Assembly (NCBI RefSeq): GCF_000265385.1
Contig: NC_018013.1
Span: forward strand, 1,453,001 to 1,517,000
Source: Aequorivita sublithincola DSM 14238
GTDB taxonomy: Bacteria > Bacteroidota > Bacteroidia > Flavobacteriales > Flavobacteriaceae
DNA length: 64,000 nucleotides
Reading direction: 5' to 3'
In this document: positions 1 through 8,083 of the stretch, one piece after another
Layout: each line of letters begins with the position of its first letter
Numbering within the stretch: position 1 is the first letter of the stretch
Position numbers and translations under genes: made by a program
The notes under the pieces: generated by a model
What the model saw: only the letters and a program-made list of their open reading frames with translations
Databases searched by the model: none
Told to the model about the DNA's origin: nothing

Positions 1-755
1 ACCCCATCTGCATTGTAGAATTGAGAAAGTGTGATGTCTTGTTCTTCAATTTCAATTGAATTCTTTTTACACATTTCTATCACTGAATTTCTCGTAATTC
101 CTGGGAGACAGGCGTGAGCATAAGGCGTAAAGACCTTTCCATTTTTAACCATAAATAGGTTGCTACCATTCAGTTCAGCTATAAAACCACGGTCGTCTAG
201 CATCAATCCAGCGTCTTTTCCAGCAACATTTGCTTGAATTTTAGCGATTATATTATTGAGTAAGTTATTATGATGGATTTTACTGTCCAAAAATTGTGGA
301 GAGTTTCTGCGTTGGCTAGTGCTAATAACTTTTATGCCGTGATTATTATCATATACCAGTGGTTTCCACTCGGCTAAAACAATTAAGCAAGAGCCGTTTT
401 GGTTGAGTCGTGGATCCATACCGCTGGTTATTTTTTCGCCACGTGTTAATGTTAAACGAATGTGAGTATCATCATTCATTCCATTGGAATCGAGGGTTTG
501 CTTTATTGCTTTTTTGATGAATTCTTTGGAAGGAATATCTACAAATGCCAATGTTTTAGCAGATTCGTGAAGACGGGTTAAGTGTTTATCCATACAAACC
601 ACGCCTTCTGGATAAACGCGTAAACCTTCCCAAACCGCGTCGCCGCCTTGGACTGAGCTATCAAAAACCGAAACTTTTGCTTCACTTCGTGGATAGAGTT
701 TGTCTTTTATAAATACTTGGATGTTATCGTTTTTGGGGTTGGATTTTTGAAGCAT
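1..755 (-). CDS. Class IV aminotransferase (BCAT/D-amino-acid aminotransferase fold), 3' end cut by window edge
   Basis: The frame is open from the ATG at 753-755 to the left edge, so about 251 residues are seen and the C-terminus is missing. The fold is PLP-dependent class IV: near residues 35-50 it has the SSVQGGDAVWEGLRVY stretch typical of branched-chain and D-amino-acid aminotransferases, and later the family-like LPGITRNSVIE segment. It should move an amino group between an amino acid and a 2-oxo acid in the cytoplasm; the substrate cannot be read from the sequence. It lies 64 bases downstream of a sulfotransferase-like gene on the same strand, and the two are probably cotranscribed. 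Three copies of a 7-base repeat sit just before its start. It is not clearly the biosynthetic IlvE. Confidence 0.8.
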   Translation of the reverse strand, partial: MLQKSNPKNDNIQVFIKDKLYPRSEAKVSVFDSSVQGGDAVWEGLRVYPEGVVCMDKHLTRLHESAKTLAFVDIPSKEFIKKAIKQTLDSNGMNDDTHIRLTLTRGEKITSGMDPRLNQNGSCLIVLAEWKPLVYDNNHGIKVISTSQRRNSPQFLDSKIHHNNLLNNIIAKIQANVAGKDAGLMLDDRGFIAELNGSNLFMVKNGKVFTPYAHACLPGITRNSVIEMCKKNSIEIEEQDITLSQFYNADG

Positions 756-763
756 AATTTATC

Positions 764-784
764 TGTTGTCTGTTGTCTGTTGTC
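764..784. repeat. Heptanucleotide tandem repeat (TGTTGTC x3)
   Basis: Three perfect copies of TGTTGTC lie in the 64-base gap between the sulfotransferase-like gene and the aminotransferase gene, starting nine bases upstream of the aminotransferase start codon. Slippage here would change leader length rather than reading frame. Confidence 0.85.
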
Positions 785-819
785 GGTTAATTGTATTGTT
801 AAATGGAAACAAGTTTCCT

Positions 820-1557
820 TTATATTAAAATATTGTTTTTTAAAGTTTCATAGTAAGGTAAAGCTTCTAGTAACAGAGGTTCCAAGTGCGCTGATAATTG
901 TTGCGAGCTGCTTTTTTGAAGTGCAAAACCTTCAGAATTGTGAACATTTGCGTACCAATGTTTTGCCCAAATACCATCTTCTGGTATTCCGCCTTTTTTC
1001 CAATGAAGCATTTTTTCTGAAAAAGAAATGTTCAGCAAGCTACAAAGTTTTTTGAGATAGGTTTTAGGATTTTTTAAAAGTTCATCGCTATCAATAACAA
1101 TTGGTGTTTTTCCGTTATTGTTCAGAAATAAAAACAGTTCCGAAGCCTTTTTGATACCAATATCGTTCAAAGTTGGTTTGTGAATCACTTTTGAAAAGGA
1201 GGCGATCAATTTTTTGGGATGCCGAATAAGGATTACATTTTCCCAATTCAAAATAAAATTTGGCGAATCGGTTAAATAATGATGCGCCATTCCTTTTACA
1301 AAAACATTTTTTTCTCCTGCCCGTCCGGCAGGCGGGTTTGAAAGTGAATTTATTCCTTCCACTACTTTTTCTTCCTTCAATTCCATGGTTTCTAAAATTT
1401 CCTTTTGTGAAGGATGCTCGCTTTCAAAAGAACCATTTTGAAGATAATAGCCGTAAAAAGGCTCGTCTAAAACTACAATGTCTTCAAGTTGCGAGAAGGA
1501 ATACATTAGTGCCGTTGAAAGATTTCGAGGGCCAGAAATTAGGTTGATGACTTTCAT
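820..1557 (-). CDS. Sulfotransferase-like P-loop protein
   Basis: This 245-residue protein opens with a P-loop-like segment (ISGPRNLSTALMYSF, about residues 7-21) resembling the 5'-phosphosulfate-binding loop of PAPS-dependent sulfotransferases. A VILIRHPKKLIASF segment (about residues 108-121) resembles the 3'-phosphate-binding region. It has no signal peptide and is probably cytoplasmic. The acceptor is unknown and transfer activity is inferred from fold only. It precedes a class IV aminotransferase gene, a pairing that suggests a shared substrate. A GC-rich palindrome inserted in frame encodes a PPAGRAG segment. A small kinase-like P-loop enzyme is the main alternative. Confidence 0.7.
   Translation of the reverse strand: MKVINLISGPRNLSTALMYSFSQLEDIVVLDEPFYGYYLQNGSFESEHPSQKEILETMELKEEKVVEGINSLSNPPAGRAGEKNVFVKGMAHHYLTDSPNFILNWENVILIRHPKKLIASFSKVIHKPTLNDIGIKKASELFLFLNNNGKTPIVIDSDELLKNPKTYLKKLCSLLNISFSEKMLHWKKGGIPEDGIWAKHWYANVHNSEGFALQKSSSQQLSAHLEPLLLEALPYYETLKNNILI
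1316..1336. repeat. GC-rich palindromic element inside the sulfotransferase-like gene
   Basis: CCTGCC (1316-1321) and GGCAGG (1327-1332) form a 6-bp inverted repeat around a 5-base loop, followed by CGGG. It is conspicuously GC-rich for this AT-rich region. It is read through in frame and encodes the PPAGRAG stretch of the host protein. Confidence 0.7.
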
Positions 1558-1673
1558 TATTTAAAAGTATCAATTTATTTGGAAATAGGATACTTTGAGT
1601 CACGACGTTTTGACACAAGACTAAAAGGAATCAAGAAACAAGAGTTTTTGGAAGGAAAGGAAAAAACTCGAAA

Positions 1674-2246
1674 TTATCTTTTCAAGTAGATTTCCATATA
1701 ATTTGCGGTTGTAAGGTATTCGTTTCGCAAATTGTCGAGATGCTTCATTATATTTTTGTAAGCTGGGTCGGATTCTTTTAAATTGTCCTGAAATGTTTCA
1801 TCAGTCACCGTTAAAGCAATATACCAAGAACCCGATCGAGATGTATAATGATTTTCGAAAACTGGATCAATCCCTTTGCTATCCATGGCAGCATCAGCCA
1901 CAATTGGCACAAGATTGACGGTTTTTGTATTTCGCTCTACTTCATAAAAAGTGAGGTAATATTTTTTGTTGTCTATGCTTATTGGCACATTTGCACCTCC
2001 AATATCGTAGTCTATATCATATTTTGCATTGATATAGGTATAAAATTCATTTGCATCTTTTGGATCTTCAAAAACGTAAACGCATTGTTTAGGAAGTTGT
2101 CTTTTGAACTTTTTGCCTTTGTAAATCTTCGCTCCTTCAATATTTGGTGCAATCTGTAACGGAATACAGGAAAATGTACAAAACGCCAAAAGGAGTAAGC
2201 AAAAGGTTTTTAAAGAAGATGAAATTAGTTTTGTATGAATAGACAT
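1674..2246 (-). CDS. Putative lipoprotein of unknown function
   Basis: I do not recognise a named family. The 190-residue product begins with a hydrophobic signal ending in a lipobox-like FCTFSC (Cys27), so it is probably a lipoprotein anchored in the envelope. The rest is soluble and mixed alpha/beta, with an aromatic-rich middle (KYYLTFYEVER) and no obvious catalytic motif. It is preceded upstream by the glmS terminator and is probably transcribed on its own. Initiation at the ATG ending at 2246 keeps a full signal peptide. Confidence 0.7.
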   Translation of the reverse strand: MSIHTKLISSSLKTFCLLLLAFCTFSCIPLQIAPNIEGAKIYKGKKFKRQLPKQCVYVFEDPKDANEFYTYINAKYDIDYDIGGANVPISIDNKKYYLTFYEVERNTKTVNLVPIVADAAMDSKGIDPVFENHYTSRSGSWYIALTVTDETFQDNLKESDPAYKNIMKHLDNLRNEYLTTANYMEIYLKR

Positions 2247-2323
2247 TTTGAACCAGGATTTAAGTGAATCAAGAAACTAGACGTGTTGAAAAACGATTTA
2301 AAAATGAATTTATATCTAAAATG

Positions 2324-2364
2324 AAAAAAGACGAACCTCTGAATATTTCATCGACCCGTCTTTT
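2324..2364 (-). terminator. Rho-independent terminator after glmS
   Basis: Read on the minus strand, AAAAGACG pairs with CGTCTTTT around a long loop and is followed by a T-run. It begins about 30 bases past the glmS stop codon. Confidence 0.6.
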
Positions 2365-2395
2365 GTCTTTATTCTATTTTCTTTTCTCTCAAAAA

Positions 2396-4243
2396 CTATT
2401 CCACAGTAACCGACTTCGCTAAGTTACGTGGCTGATCTACATTTCTACCTAACATTACTGCAATATGATATGATAATAATTGAAGCGGAATGGTAGTAAC
2501 CAGAGGCGTTAAAGCTTCTGGAGTGTGTGGCACTTCCATAACGTAATCCGCCATTTCTCTAACCACAGTATCTCCTTTTGAAACTACGGCTATAATTTTT
2601 CCTTTTCTAGCTTTAATTTCTTGAATGTTACTTACAACTTTGTCATAGTGGTCGCTTTTAATTGCAATTACTACAACCGGCATTTGCTCATCTATCAAAG
2701 CGATAGGGCCGTGCTTCATTTCGGCTGCAGGATATCCTTCAGCGTGGATGTATGATATTTCCTTTAGTTTTAAAGCGCCTTCCAGAGCAACTGGGAAGTT
2801 GTAACCTCTTCCTAAGTAAAGGAAGTTTCGGGCATCTTTAAAAACAGCAGAGATTTCTTCAATTTTAGAATCTGTTTTCAAAGCTTCTTCAACGTGGGTT
2901 GGGATAAGTTCCAGTTCACGCAAATAAAGCATATAATCTGGTTTTGAAATGGTCCCTTTCGCTTTTGCCAAACGAAGCGCCATCATTGCTAAAACCGTAA
3001 TTTGTGTAGTAAATGCTTTTGTTGAAGCAACACCAATTTCAGGACCAGCGTGTGTATAAGTTCCACTATGAGTTTCTCTTGAAATGGTTGAACCTACAAC
3101 GTTACAAACGCCATAAACGAAAGCTCCTTTAGATTTTGCTAATTTTATAGCGGCAAGCGTATCTGCAGTTTCGCCACTTTGTGAGATGGCGATAACAACG
3201 TCTTTTTCTGAAATAATTGGGTTGCGGTAACGGAATTCTGAAGCATATTCCACTTCAACAGGAATGCGAACCAAATCTTCAAAAATATATTCGGCCACCA
3301 AACCGGCGTGCCAAGATGTTCCGCAGGCAACGATAATAATTCGGTCTGCGTTGATAAATTTTTCTATATGATCTTCAAGACCTCCAAGTCTTACAATACC
3401 TTGATCGGCAAGTAATCTACCGCGATAGGTGTCTTTTATAACGGAAGGTTGTTCAAAAATTTCCTTGAGCATAAAATGTTCATAACCTCCTTTTTCAATT
3501 TGCTCCAAGTTAAGTTGAAGTTCTTGAATGTAAGGAGCCACCAATTTATCGTCTTTTATTTTTCGCACTTTTACATCGCGTCCAAGACGGATGATTGCCA
3601 TTTCTTCATCTTCTAAATAAATGGCATTGTTGGTGAATTCAATAAAAGGAGAAGCATCGCTGGCCACAAAAAATTCGTCATCCCCAACGCCTATAGCTAA
3701 AGGACTTCCAAGTTTTGCAACAACTATTTCATCCGGCTTTTTTTTGTCGAAAAGTGCAATTGCATAAGCACCTACCACTTGATTTAAAGCAATCTGAACT
3801 GCTTTTCCAAGTTTTACATCTTCATTTTTTTGAATATCCTCAATAAGATTTACCAAAACTTCAGTATCTGTCTCAGATTTGAAAGTATATCCTCTTTTTA
3901 TCAATTCTTTTTTAAGAGAACCATAATTTTCAATAATACCGTTGTGGATCAGAACCAAGTCGCCGCTGTTGGAGTAGTGTGGATGGCTGTTCACATCATT
4001 AGGAACTCCGTGCGTTGCCCAACGAGTGTGGCCAATGCCAAGGTTTCCTTTAAGCGAAATTTCCTTTTCAGCTTTTTCTTCAAGATTTGCAACTTTGCCT
4101 TTTGTTTTACAAAGTTGAATGTCATTTCCATCAAAAAGAGCTATTCCTGCACTGTCATAGCCTCTATATTCTAAACGTTTTAAACCGTTTAGAATGATTG
4201 GGTATGCATCTCTTTTGCCTATGTAGCCTACAATTCCACACAT
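2396..4243 (-). CDS. glmS: Glutamine--fructose-6-phosphate aminotransferase (isomerizing)
   Basis: GlmS converts fructose-6-phosphate and glutamine to glucosamine-6-phosphate, the entry step to UDP-GlcNAc for peptidoglycan. The 615-residue length is normal. The N-terminus MCGIVGYIG places the class II amidotransferase nucleophile at Cys2, and GHTRWATHG (about 72-80) fits the glutamine site. Two SIS sugar-isomerase domains follow (about 295-430 and 465-600), the first with CGTSWHAG and SQSGETADT, and the protein ends in the classical AKSVTVE. It lies 9 bases downstream of a DUF4270 lipoprotein gene on the same strand, so cotranscription is likely. No glmS ribozyme is visible in that short gap. 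Confidence 0.98.
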   Translation of the reverse strand: MCGIVGYIGKRDAYPIILNGLKRLEYRGYDSAGIALFDGNDIQLCKTKGKVANLEEKAEKEISLKGNLGIGHTRWATHGVPNDVNSHPHYSNSGDLVLIHNGIIENYGSLKKELIKRGYTFKSETDTEVLVNLIEDIQKNEDVKLGKAVQIALNQVVGAYAIALFDKKKPDEIVVAKLGSPLAIGVGDDEFFVASDASPFIEFTNNAIYLEDEEMAIIRLGRDVKVRKIKDDKLVAPYIQELQLNLEQIEKGGYEHFMLKEIFEQPSVIKDTYRGRLLADQGIVRLGGLEDHIEKFINADRIIIVACGTSWHAGLVAEYIFEDLVRIPVEVEYASEFRYRNPIISEKDVVIAISQSGETADTLAAIKLAKSKGAFVYGVCNVVGSTISRETHSGTYTHAGPEIGVASTKAFTTQITVLAMMALRLAKAKGTISKPDYMLYLRELELIPTHVEEALKTDSKIEEISAVFKDARNFLYLGRGYNFPVALEGALKLKEISYIHAEGYPAAEMKHGPIALIDEQMPVVVIAIKSDHYDKVVSNIQEIKARKGKIIAVVSKGDTVVREMADYVMEVPHTPEALTPLVTTIPLQLLSYHIAVMLGRNVDQPRNLAKSVTVE

Positions 4244-4252
4244 AATTAATAT

Positions 4253-5791
4253 TTATTTTGGTTCTGTATAATAAATTTGAAGTTTTAATCTTTTGTCTTG
4301 GTTAGGCGTTGCGTTTCCATATAGAATGGTTCCTTCAGGAGAAACAACGGCACTTGACGGCACCTCTTTTATGCTAGGTTCCATTGGGTTTTGAAGTTTT
4401 TGGGTTGTACGGATTGTAACATTTTGTGAAACCATAATTCCCAAAGGCACATTTGTACTGTCTTTATTTATAAGATTGCTAATGTGACTCGTAATTTTCA
4501 TTTTATAGAAGTTACCATTACCATCACTACCTCTTTCCAGTCTACCATAATGGTTGGTCAACGCGTTTATTGGTGCCAAACCATTGGTTGGATCTAATAA
4601 ATAATCTGCTAAAATATTACTATTTTTAAGGTCGTAAATAAGGATTCTTTCAGGTTCTGTAACTCCGCCTACCATTAAATCTTGATTCACATAAAAGATT
4701 AGATTTGCCTCGTTGATAATCCATTTTTTACTTCTAAGTAACTCCAAATCATCTGCAACTCCATTATTGTCTAGATCTTTTCCGAAGAGTTCAACTACTG
4801 AAATAATTCCGTCCCCACCACGCAGGTAAAGATTTTCATCTCCAGTTTCTATATTGGGGTTTGCTATTGCAGTCTGTACTTCTTGAGATAGTTGATTTTG
4901 AAAGGTATTCACATTAATACCTCCAAAATTAAGCTTGAAAACATTACTTTTTTTCTCGCCTTCATTTTTTGAACTATAAAAGATCGTGACATTGGCATTC
5001 GCTGCGTCGAAAATGAAAAGGCTTCCATCATTGTCTACAGTGCTTACGTCAAAGTAAAGTCCTCTAATATAATTTTTGAAGTTATTGCTGTTGCGCAATT
5101 CTTCCTTTCCTTCCAAGGCTAGAAATTTATCTTGAAAAAAAGTGGAATCTAGTTTCACGCGCAATCCAGGACCAAGTTTCTCTTCATCATCTTTCCCTTT
5201 ATTTAGAATAAATCCGCTATTGCTTGGAATAAAATTTTCTACAGAACCAAGTTCTTCGCCCCAATAACTTTGAAAGAGGGCACTTTGGTCCGTATAATAA
5301 TTTTGAAATTCCTGAAATCCACTATTCGGGTCATAATCTCTTAAGAAATAATCTGACTTATAGATGTTTACGTTTATTGGCGCATTTCCATAGATAGAAT
5401 CCAGCTCGTATGTGGTTGTACTATCCACTGTAGTTGCGGTACTAAAAAATGGTAAATACACGAAAACACTGTCTATTAATGCTGTGTCACCAAAGGTTGG
5501 ATTGTTTTTTTCTAAAGTAAGCTGTGAAAGTAACTTTACGGTAGATTTTCCATAAACGGGATCGTTATAAACTCCTAATTGGTATGCGGGCAATCTGTTG
5601 CTCTGCACGGGTCCAAGTTTTCTGCTATAGGAAATAACTGTTTGCGAATCGTCTAAAATTCCATTTGGAATTTCATCTCCCAATAGTTCAGATCCAATTG
5701 TGCTAATATCTTCTTGACAAGAAGACATTGCAATAATCATAAACAAAATAGTGCCAGCTATAGGCAGCAAATTTTTAATTTTCATCTGCAT
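4253..5791 (-). CDS. DUF4270 family lipoprotein
   Basis: This 512-residue protein has a membrane-spanning signal followed by a lipobox (IAMSSC), so it is probably an envelope lipoprotein. The body, with many short beta-strand-like segments and statements such as NRLPAYQLGVYNDPVYGK, matches the Bacteroidota DUF4270 family as I know it. The function is unknown. It lies between a glycogen-synthase-like gene upstream (143-base gap) and glmS (9-base gap), an order I recall from several flavobacteria. A second ATG two codons in (5785) is an alternative start. Confidence 0.85.
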   Translation of the reverse strand: MQMKIKNLLPIAGTILFMIIAMSSCQEDISTIGSELLGDEIPNGILDDSQTVISYSRKLGPVQSNRLPAYQLGVYNDPVYGKSTVKLLSQLTLEKNNPTFGDTALIDSVFVYLPFFSTATTVDSTTTYELDSIYGNAPINVNIYKSDYFLRDYDPNSGFQEFQNYYTDQSALFQSYWGEELGSVENFIPSNSGFILNKGKDDEEKLGPGLRVKLDSTFFQDKFLALEGKEELRNSNNFKNYIRGLYFDVSTVDNDGSLFIFDAANANVTIFYSSKNEGEKKSNVFKLNFGGINVNTFQNQLSQEVQTAIANPNIETGDENLYLRGGDGIISVVELFGKDLDNNGVADDLELLRSKKWIINEANLIFYVNQDLMVGGVTEPERILIYDLKNSNILADYLLDPTNGLAPINALTNHYGRLERGSDGNGNFYKMKITSHISNLINKDSTNVPLGIMVSQNVTIRTTQKLQNPMEPSIKEVPSSAVVSPEGTILYGNATPNQDKRLKLQIYYTEPK

Positions 5792-5934
5792 GTAATATTT
5801 AATAAAGAGAAATATGGAATGCCCAATTTTTTCATTTTCGTTATTTCAGAAATGTTTAGGGGCATTTCATCAATTTTTTTATTTGTTTTGGTGAAACGTA
5901 AAGTATTCTATTTCAGCGTAAAAGATTGAAGAAT

Positions 5935-6744
5935 TTATTTTAAAACTTTTTCGCTGTAAAAATCTAAATATGCCTGCGAAAAATTTTCCATATTGTGATA
6001 TTTTAACACAGGTTTATCAATTGTGTTAAGATATTCCTCAAGCTCTTTTGGTATTTCCTCAGAACCAATGATTGCCGCGTCAGAATTTTCGATTGCTACC
6101 TTCATTAAGTTAACGTAGCTTGGGTCTTCTATCTTTGCAATGGCTTCGTCATCAATAGCGTCATATCTAAGTTTTTCAATGGTGTTTTTAGCTAACGTTC
6201 CATCAAAGCCTTGATTGTACACAGAGGTAACTATTTTACTATTTTCGAACAAAGGTTCATTGCCATAGTAGTTTCGTAGGTAAAGCGGTAAAAAGGAAGC
6301 CAACCATCCGTGAACGTGAATGATATCTGGCGCCCAGTTTAGTTTTTTTACGGTTTCAATAACTCCTTTGGCGAAGAAAATAGCGCGCTCGTCATTATCT
6401 TTATAAAAATTGCCGTCTTCATCTGCGTAGGTTGCTTTTCTTTTAAAGTAATCTTCATTGTCAATAAAATAAACTTGGATGCGCTCTTTTGGAATAGAAG
6501 CAACCTTGATTATTAAAGGCATATCAAGATCGTTTATCACCAGATTCATTCCAGAAAGGCGAATTACTTCGTGAAGTTGGTGTCTTCTTTCATTAATATT
6601 GCCGTAACGCGGCATAAAAATGCGGATCTGCCCACCGTTGTTGTTAATCATTCGTGGAGCTTCAAACGACATTGAAGAAATCTCGGTCTCAGGAAGATAT
6701 GGTATTACTTCGGAAGACACATACAAGACTCTCTTATCTTTCAT
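5935..6744 (-). CDS. Half-size glycogen/starch synthase-like protein (GT5 N-terminal domain only)
   Basis: The 269 residues match the N-terminal Rossmann half of GT5 glycogen synthases: VLYVSSEVIPYLPE at residues 6-19, RIFMPRYGNINER near 40, and the PDIIHVHGWLASF segment near 139. GT5 enzymes are usually around 480 residues with a second GT-B domain that binds ADP-glucose; that half is absent. The KTGGL loop, which normally follows the SEVxP motif, is also missing (PETEISSMS is there instead). Catalytic glycogen synthesis is therefore doubtful, and a binding or regulatory role is more likely. It is divergent from panC, 129 bases away. Confidence 0.8.
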   Translation of the reverse strand: MKDKRVLYVSSEVIPYLPETEISSMSFEAPRMINNNGGQIRIFMPRYGNINERRHQLHEVIRLSGMNLVINDLDMPLIIKVASIPKERIQVYFIDNEDYFKRKATYADEDGNFYKDNDERAIFFAKGVIETVKKLNWAPDIIHVHGWLASFLPLYLRNYYGNEPLFENSKIVTSVYNQGFDGTLAKNTIEKLRYDAIDDEAIAKIEDPSYVNLMKVAIENSDAAIIGSEEIPKELEEYLNTIDKPVLKYHNMENFSQAYLDFYSEKVLK

Positions 6745-6845
6745 TTATAGGGATTTTAGGTATTATTTAGAAATGGCCCCAAAGCATCGGGGCTTTTAAA
6801 AACACGCAAAATTACGAAAATTTATGTAGATTGTCTTTATTATAT

Positions 6846-6853
6846 TAGTTTTG
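6846..6853 (+). promoter_or_regulatory. Putative -7 box for panC
   Basis: TAGTTTTG matches the Bacteroidota TAnnTTTG -7 element, 20 bases before the panC start codon. No convincing -33 TTG is seen at the usual spacing. Confidence 0.4.
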
Positions 6854-6873
6854 CCCGCTCTTAACAAGATTTT

Positions 6874-7719
6874 ATGGTAATATACACCCAGAAAGAAACA
6901 TTGATACAGGCCTTGTCCTTCGCTAAGAAAAAGGACAAAATAGGTTTTGTGCCAACTATGGGTGCCTTGCATGAAGGACACATCTCGTTGATAAAGAAAG
7001 CTTTAGAAGAAAACGATTTAGTGGTCGTAAGTATTTTTGTAAACCCAACCCAATTTGATAATAGTGCGGATTTAAAAAAATATCCTCGCACAGCGGATGA
7101 TGATATTTCGCTTTTAAAAAAATTGAAAGGCGAAGTAATTGTGTATTTACCAGAAGTTTCAGACTTATATGAAGATTCTGTTTCGGTAAAAAACTACAAT
7201 TTTGGCGGCTTGGCAAATGAAATGGAAGGCAAACACCGAAGCGGACATTTTGACGGAGTTGGAACTATTGTAAATAAACTCTTCAGAATTGTGAAACCAA
7301 ACGTGGCTTATTTTGGCGAAAAGGATTTTCAGCAATTACAAATAGTAAAAAAATTGGTTTCCATTGAAAACCTTCCTATAAAAATCGTAGGATGTCCCAT
7401 TTTTAGAGAACTCAACGGACTTGCAATGAGTTCGCGCAACAAACGACTAACCGCAAAACAATTTGAAGAAGCAACAATCATTTATAAAACGCTGAAAGAA
7501 GTAAAAGAAAAATTTAGTTCAACTTCTATTGCAGATTTAAATGCTTTGGTTGCGGAACGGTTTTTGCAAAACCCAATAATGAATTTGGAATATTTTGAAA
7601 TAGCCAACGAAAAAACGCTCAAAACTGCAAAACGAAAAAATAAAGCTTCAAAATACAGAGCTTTTATTGCAGCATTTGCGGGCGAAATTCGGCTAATCGA
7701 TAATATGCCTTTAAATTAA
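6874..7719 (+). CDS. panC: Pantoate--beta-alanine ligase
   Basis: PanC joins pantoate and beta-alanine with ATP to give pantothenate, the vitamin B5 precursor of coenzyme A. The 281-residue length is standard. PTMGALHEGH (about 28-37) is the nucleotide-binding HIGH-like motif, GEKDFQQLQIV (about 149-159) and SSRN (about 188-191) are further family signatures. It is followed after 12 bases by panD, which makes the beta-alanine substrate, so two steps of one pathway sit together. A -7 box at 6846-6853 is the likely promoter. Confidence 0.97.
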   Translation: MVIYTQKETLIQALSFAKKKDKIGFVPTMGALHEGHISLIKKALEENDLVVVSIFVNPTQFDNSADLKKYPRTADDDISLLKKLKGEVIVYLPEVSDLYEDSVSVKNYNFGGLANEMEGKHRSGHFDGVGTIVNKLFRIVKPNVAYFGEKDFQQLQIVKKLVSIENLPIKIVGCPIFRELNGLAMSSRNKRLTAKQFEEATIIYKTLKEVKEKFSSTSIADLNALVAERFLQNPIMNLEYFEIANEKTLKTAKRKNKASKYRAFIAAFAGEIRLIDNMPLN

Positions 7720-7727
7720 TATCTTTG
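7720..7727 (+). promoter_or_regulatory. Putative -7 box immediately upstream of panD
   Basis: TATCTTTG fits the TAnnTTTG consensus and sits directly after the panC stop codon. It ends 4 bases before the panD ATG, so transcription would start at or very near that ATG. No strong -33 element was seen. Confidence 0.45.
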
Positions 7728-7731
7728 CACC

Positions 7732-8082
7732 ATGCAAATACACGTAGTAAAATCTAAAATTCATAGAGTAAAAGTTACAGGTGCCGATTTAAATTACATC
7801 GGTAGTATCACTATTGACGAAGATTTGATGGACGCGGCCAACATTATTGAAGGCGAAAAAGTCCAAATAGTAAACAACAACAACGGCGAACGTCTTGAAA
7901 CCTACGCTATCCCAGGTCCGCGAAATAGTGGGGAAATCACCTTAAACGGTGCCGCCGCAAGACGCGTCGCTCCCGGCGATGTGCTTATTCTCATCACCTA
8001 TGCGCTTATGGAACTTGAAGAGGCAAAAGCCTTCAAGCCTTCAATGGTTTTTCCAAACGAAGATACAAACCTACTCCAGTAA
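7732..8082 (+). CDS. panD: Aspartate 1-decarboxylase
   Basis: PanD decarboxylates aspartate to beta-alanine for pantothenate synthesis. It is made as a proenzyme that cleaves itself to create a pyruvoyl cofactor; the cleavage dipeptide is visible as Gly-Ser in [15 protein letters not shown] (Gly24-Ser25). The 116-residue length is normal, and the conserved [12 protein letters not shown] and NGAAAR segments follow. It lies 12 bases after panC with its own possible promoter box. The next gene begins 1 base past its stop if the TTG start there is used. Confidence 0.97.
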   Translation: MQIHVVKSKIHRVKVTGADLNYIGSITIDEDLMDAANIIEGEKVQIVNNNNGERLETYAIPGPRNSGEITLNGAAARRVAPGDVLILITYALMELEEAKAFKPSMVFPNEDTNLLQ

Positions 8083-8083
8083 G

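Noticed and set aside
4244..4252. glmS ribozyme upstream of glmS
   Set aside because: Only 9 bases separate glmS from the upstream gene.
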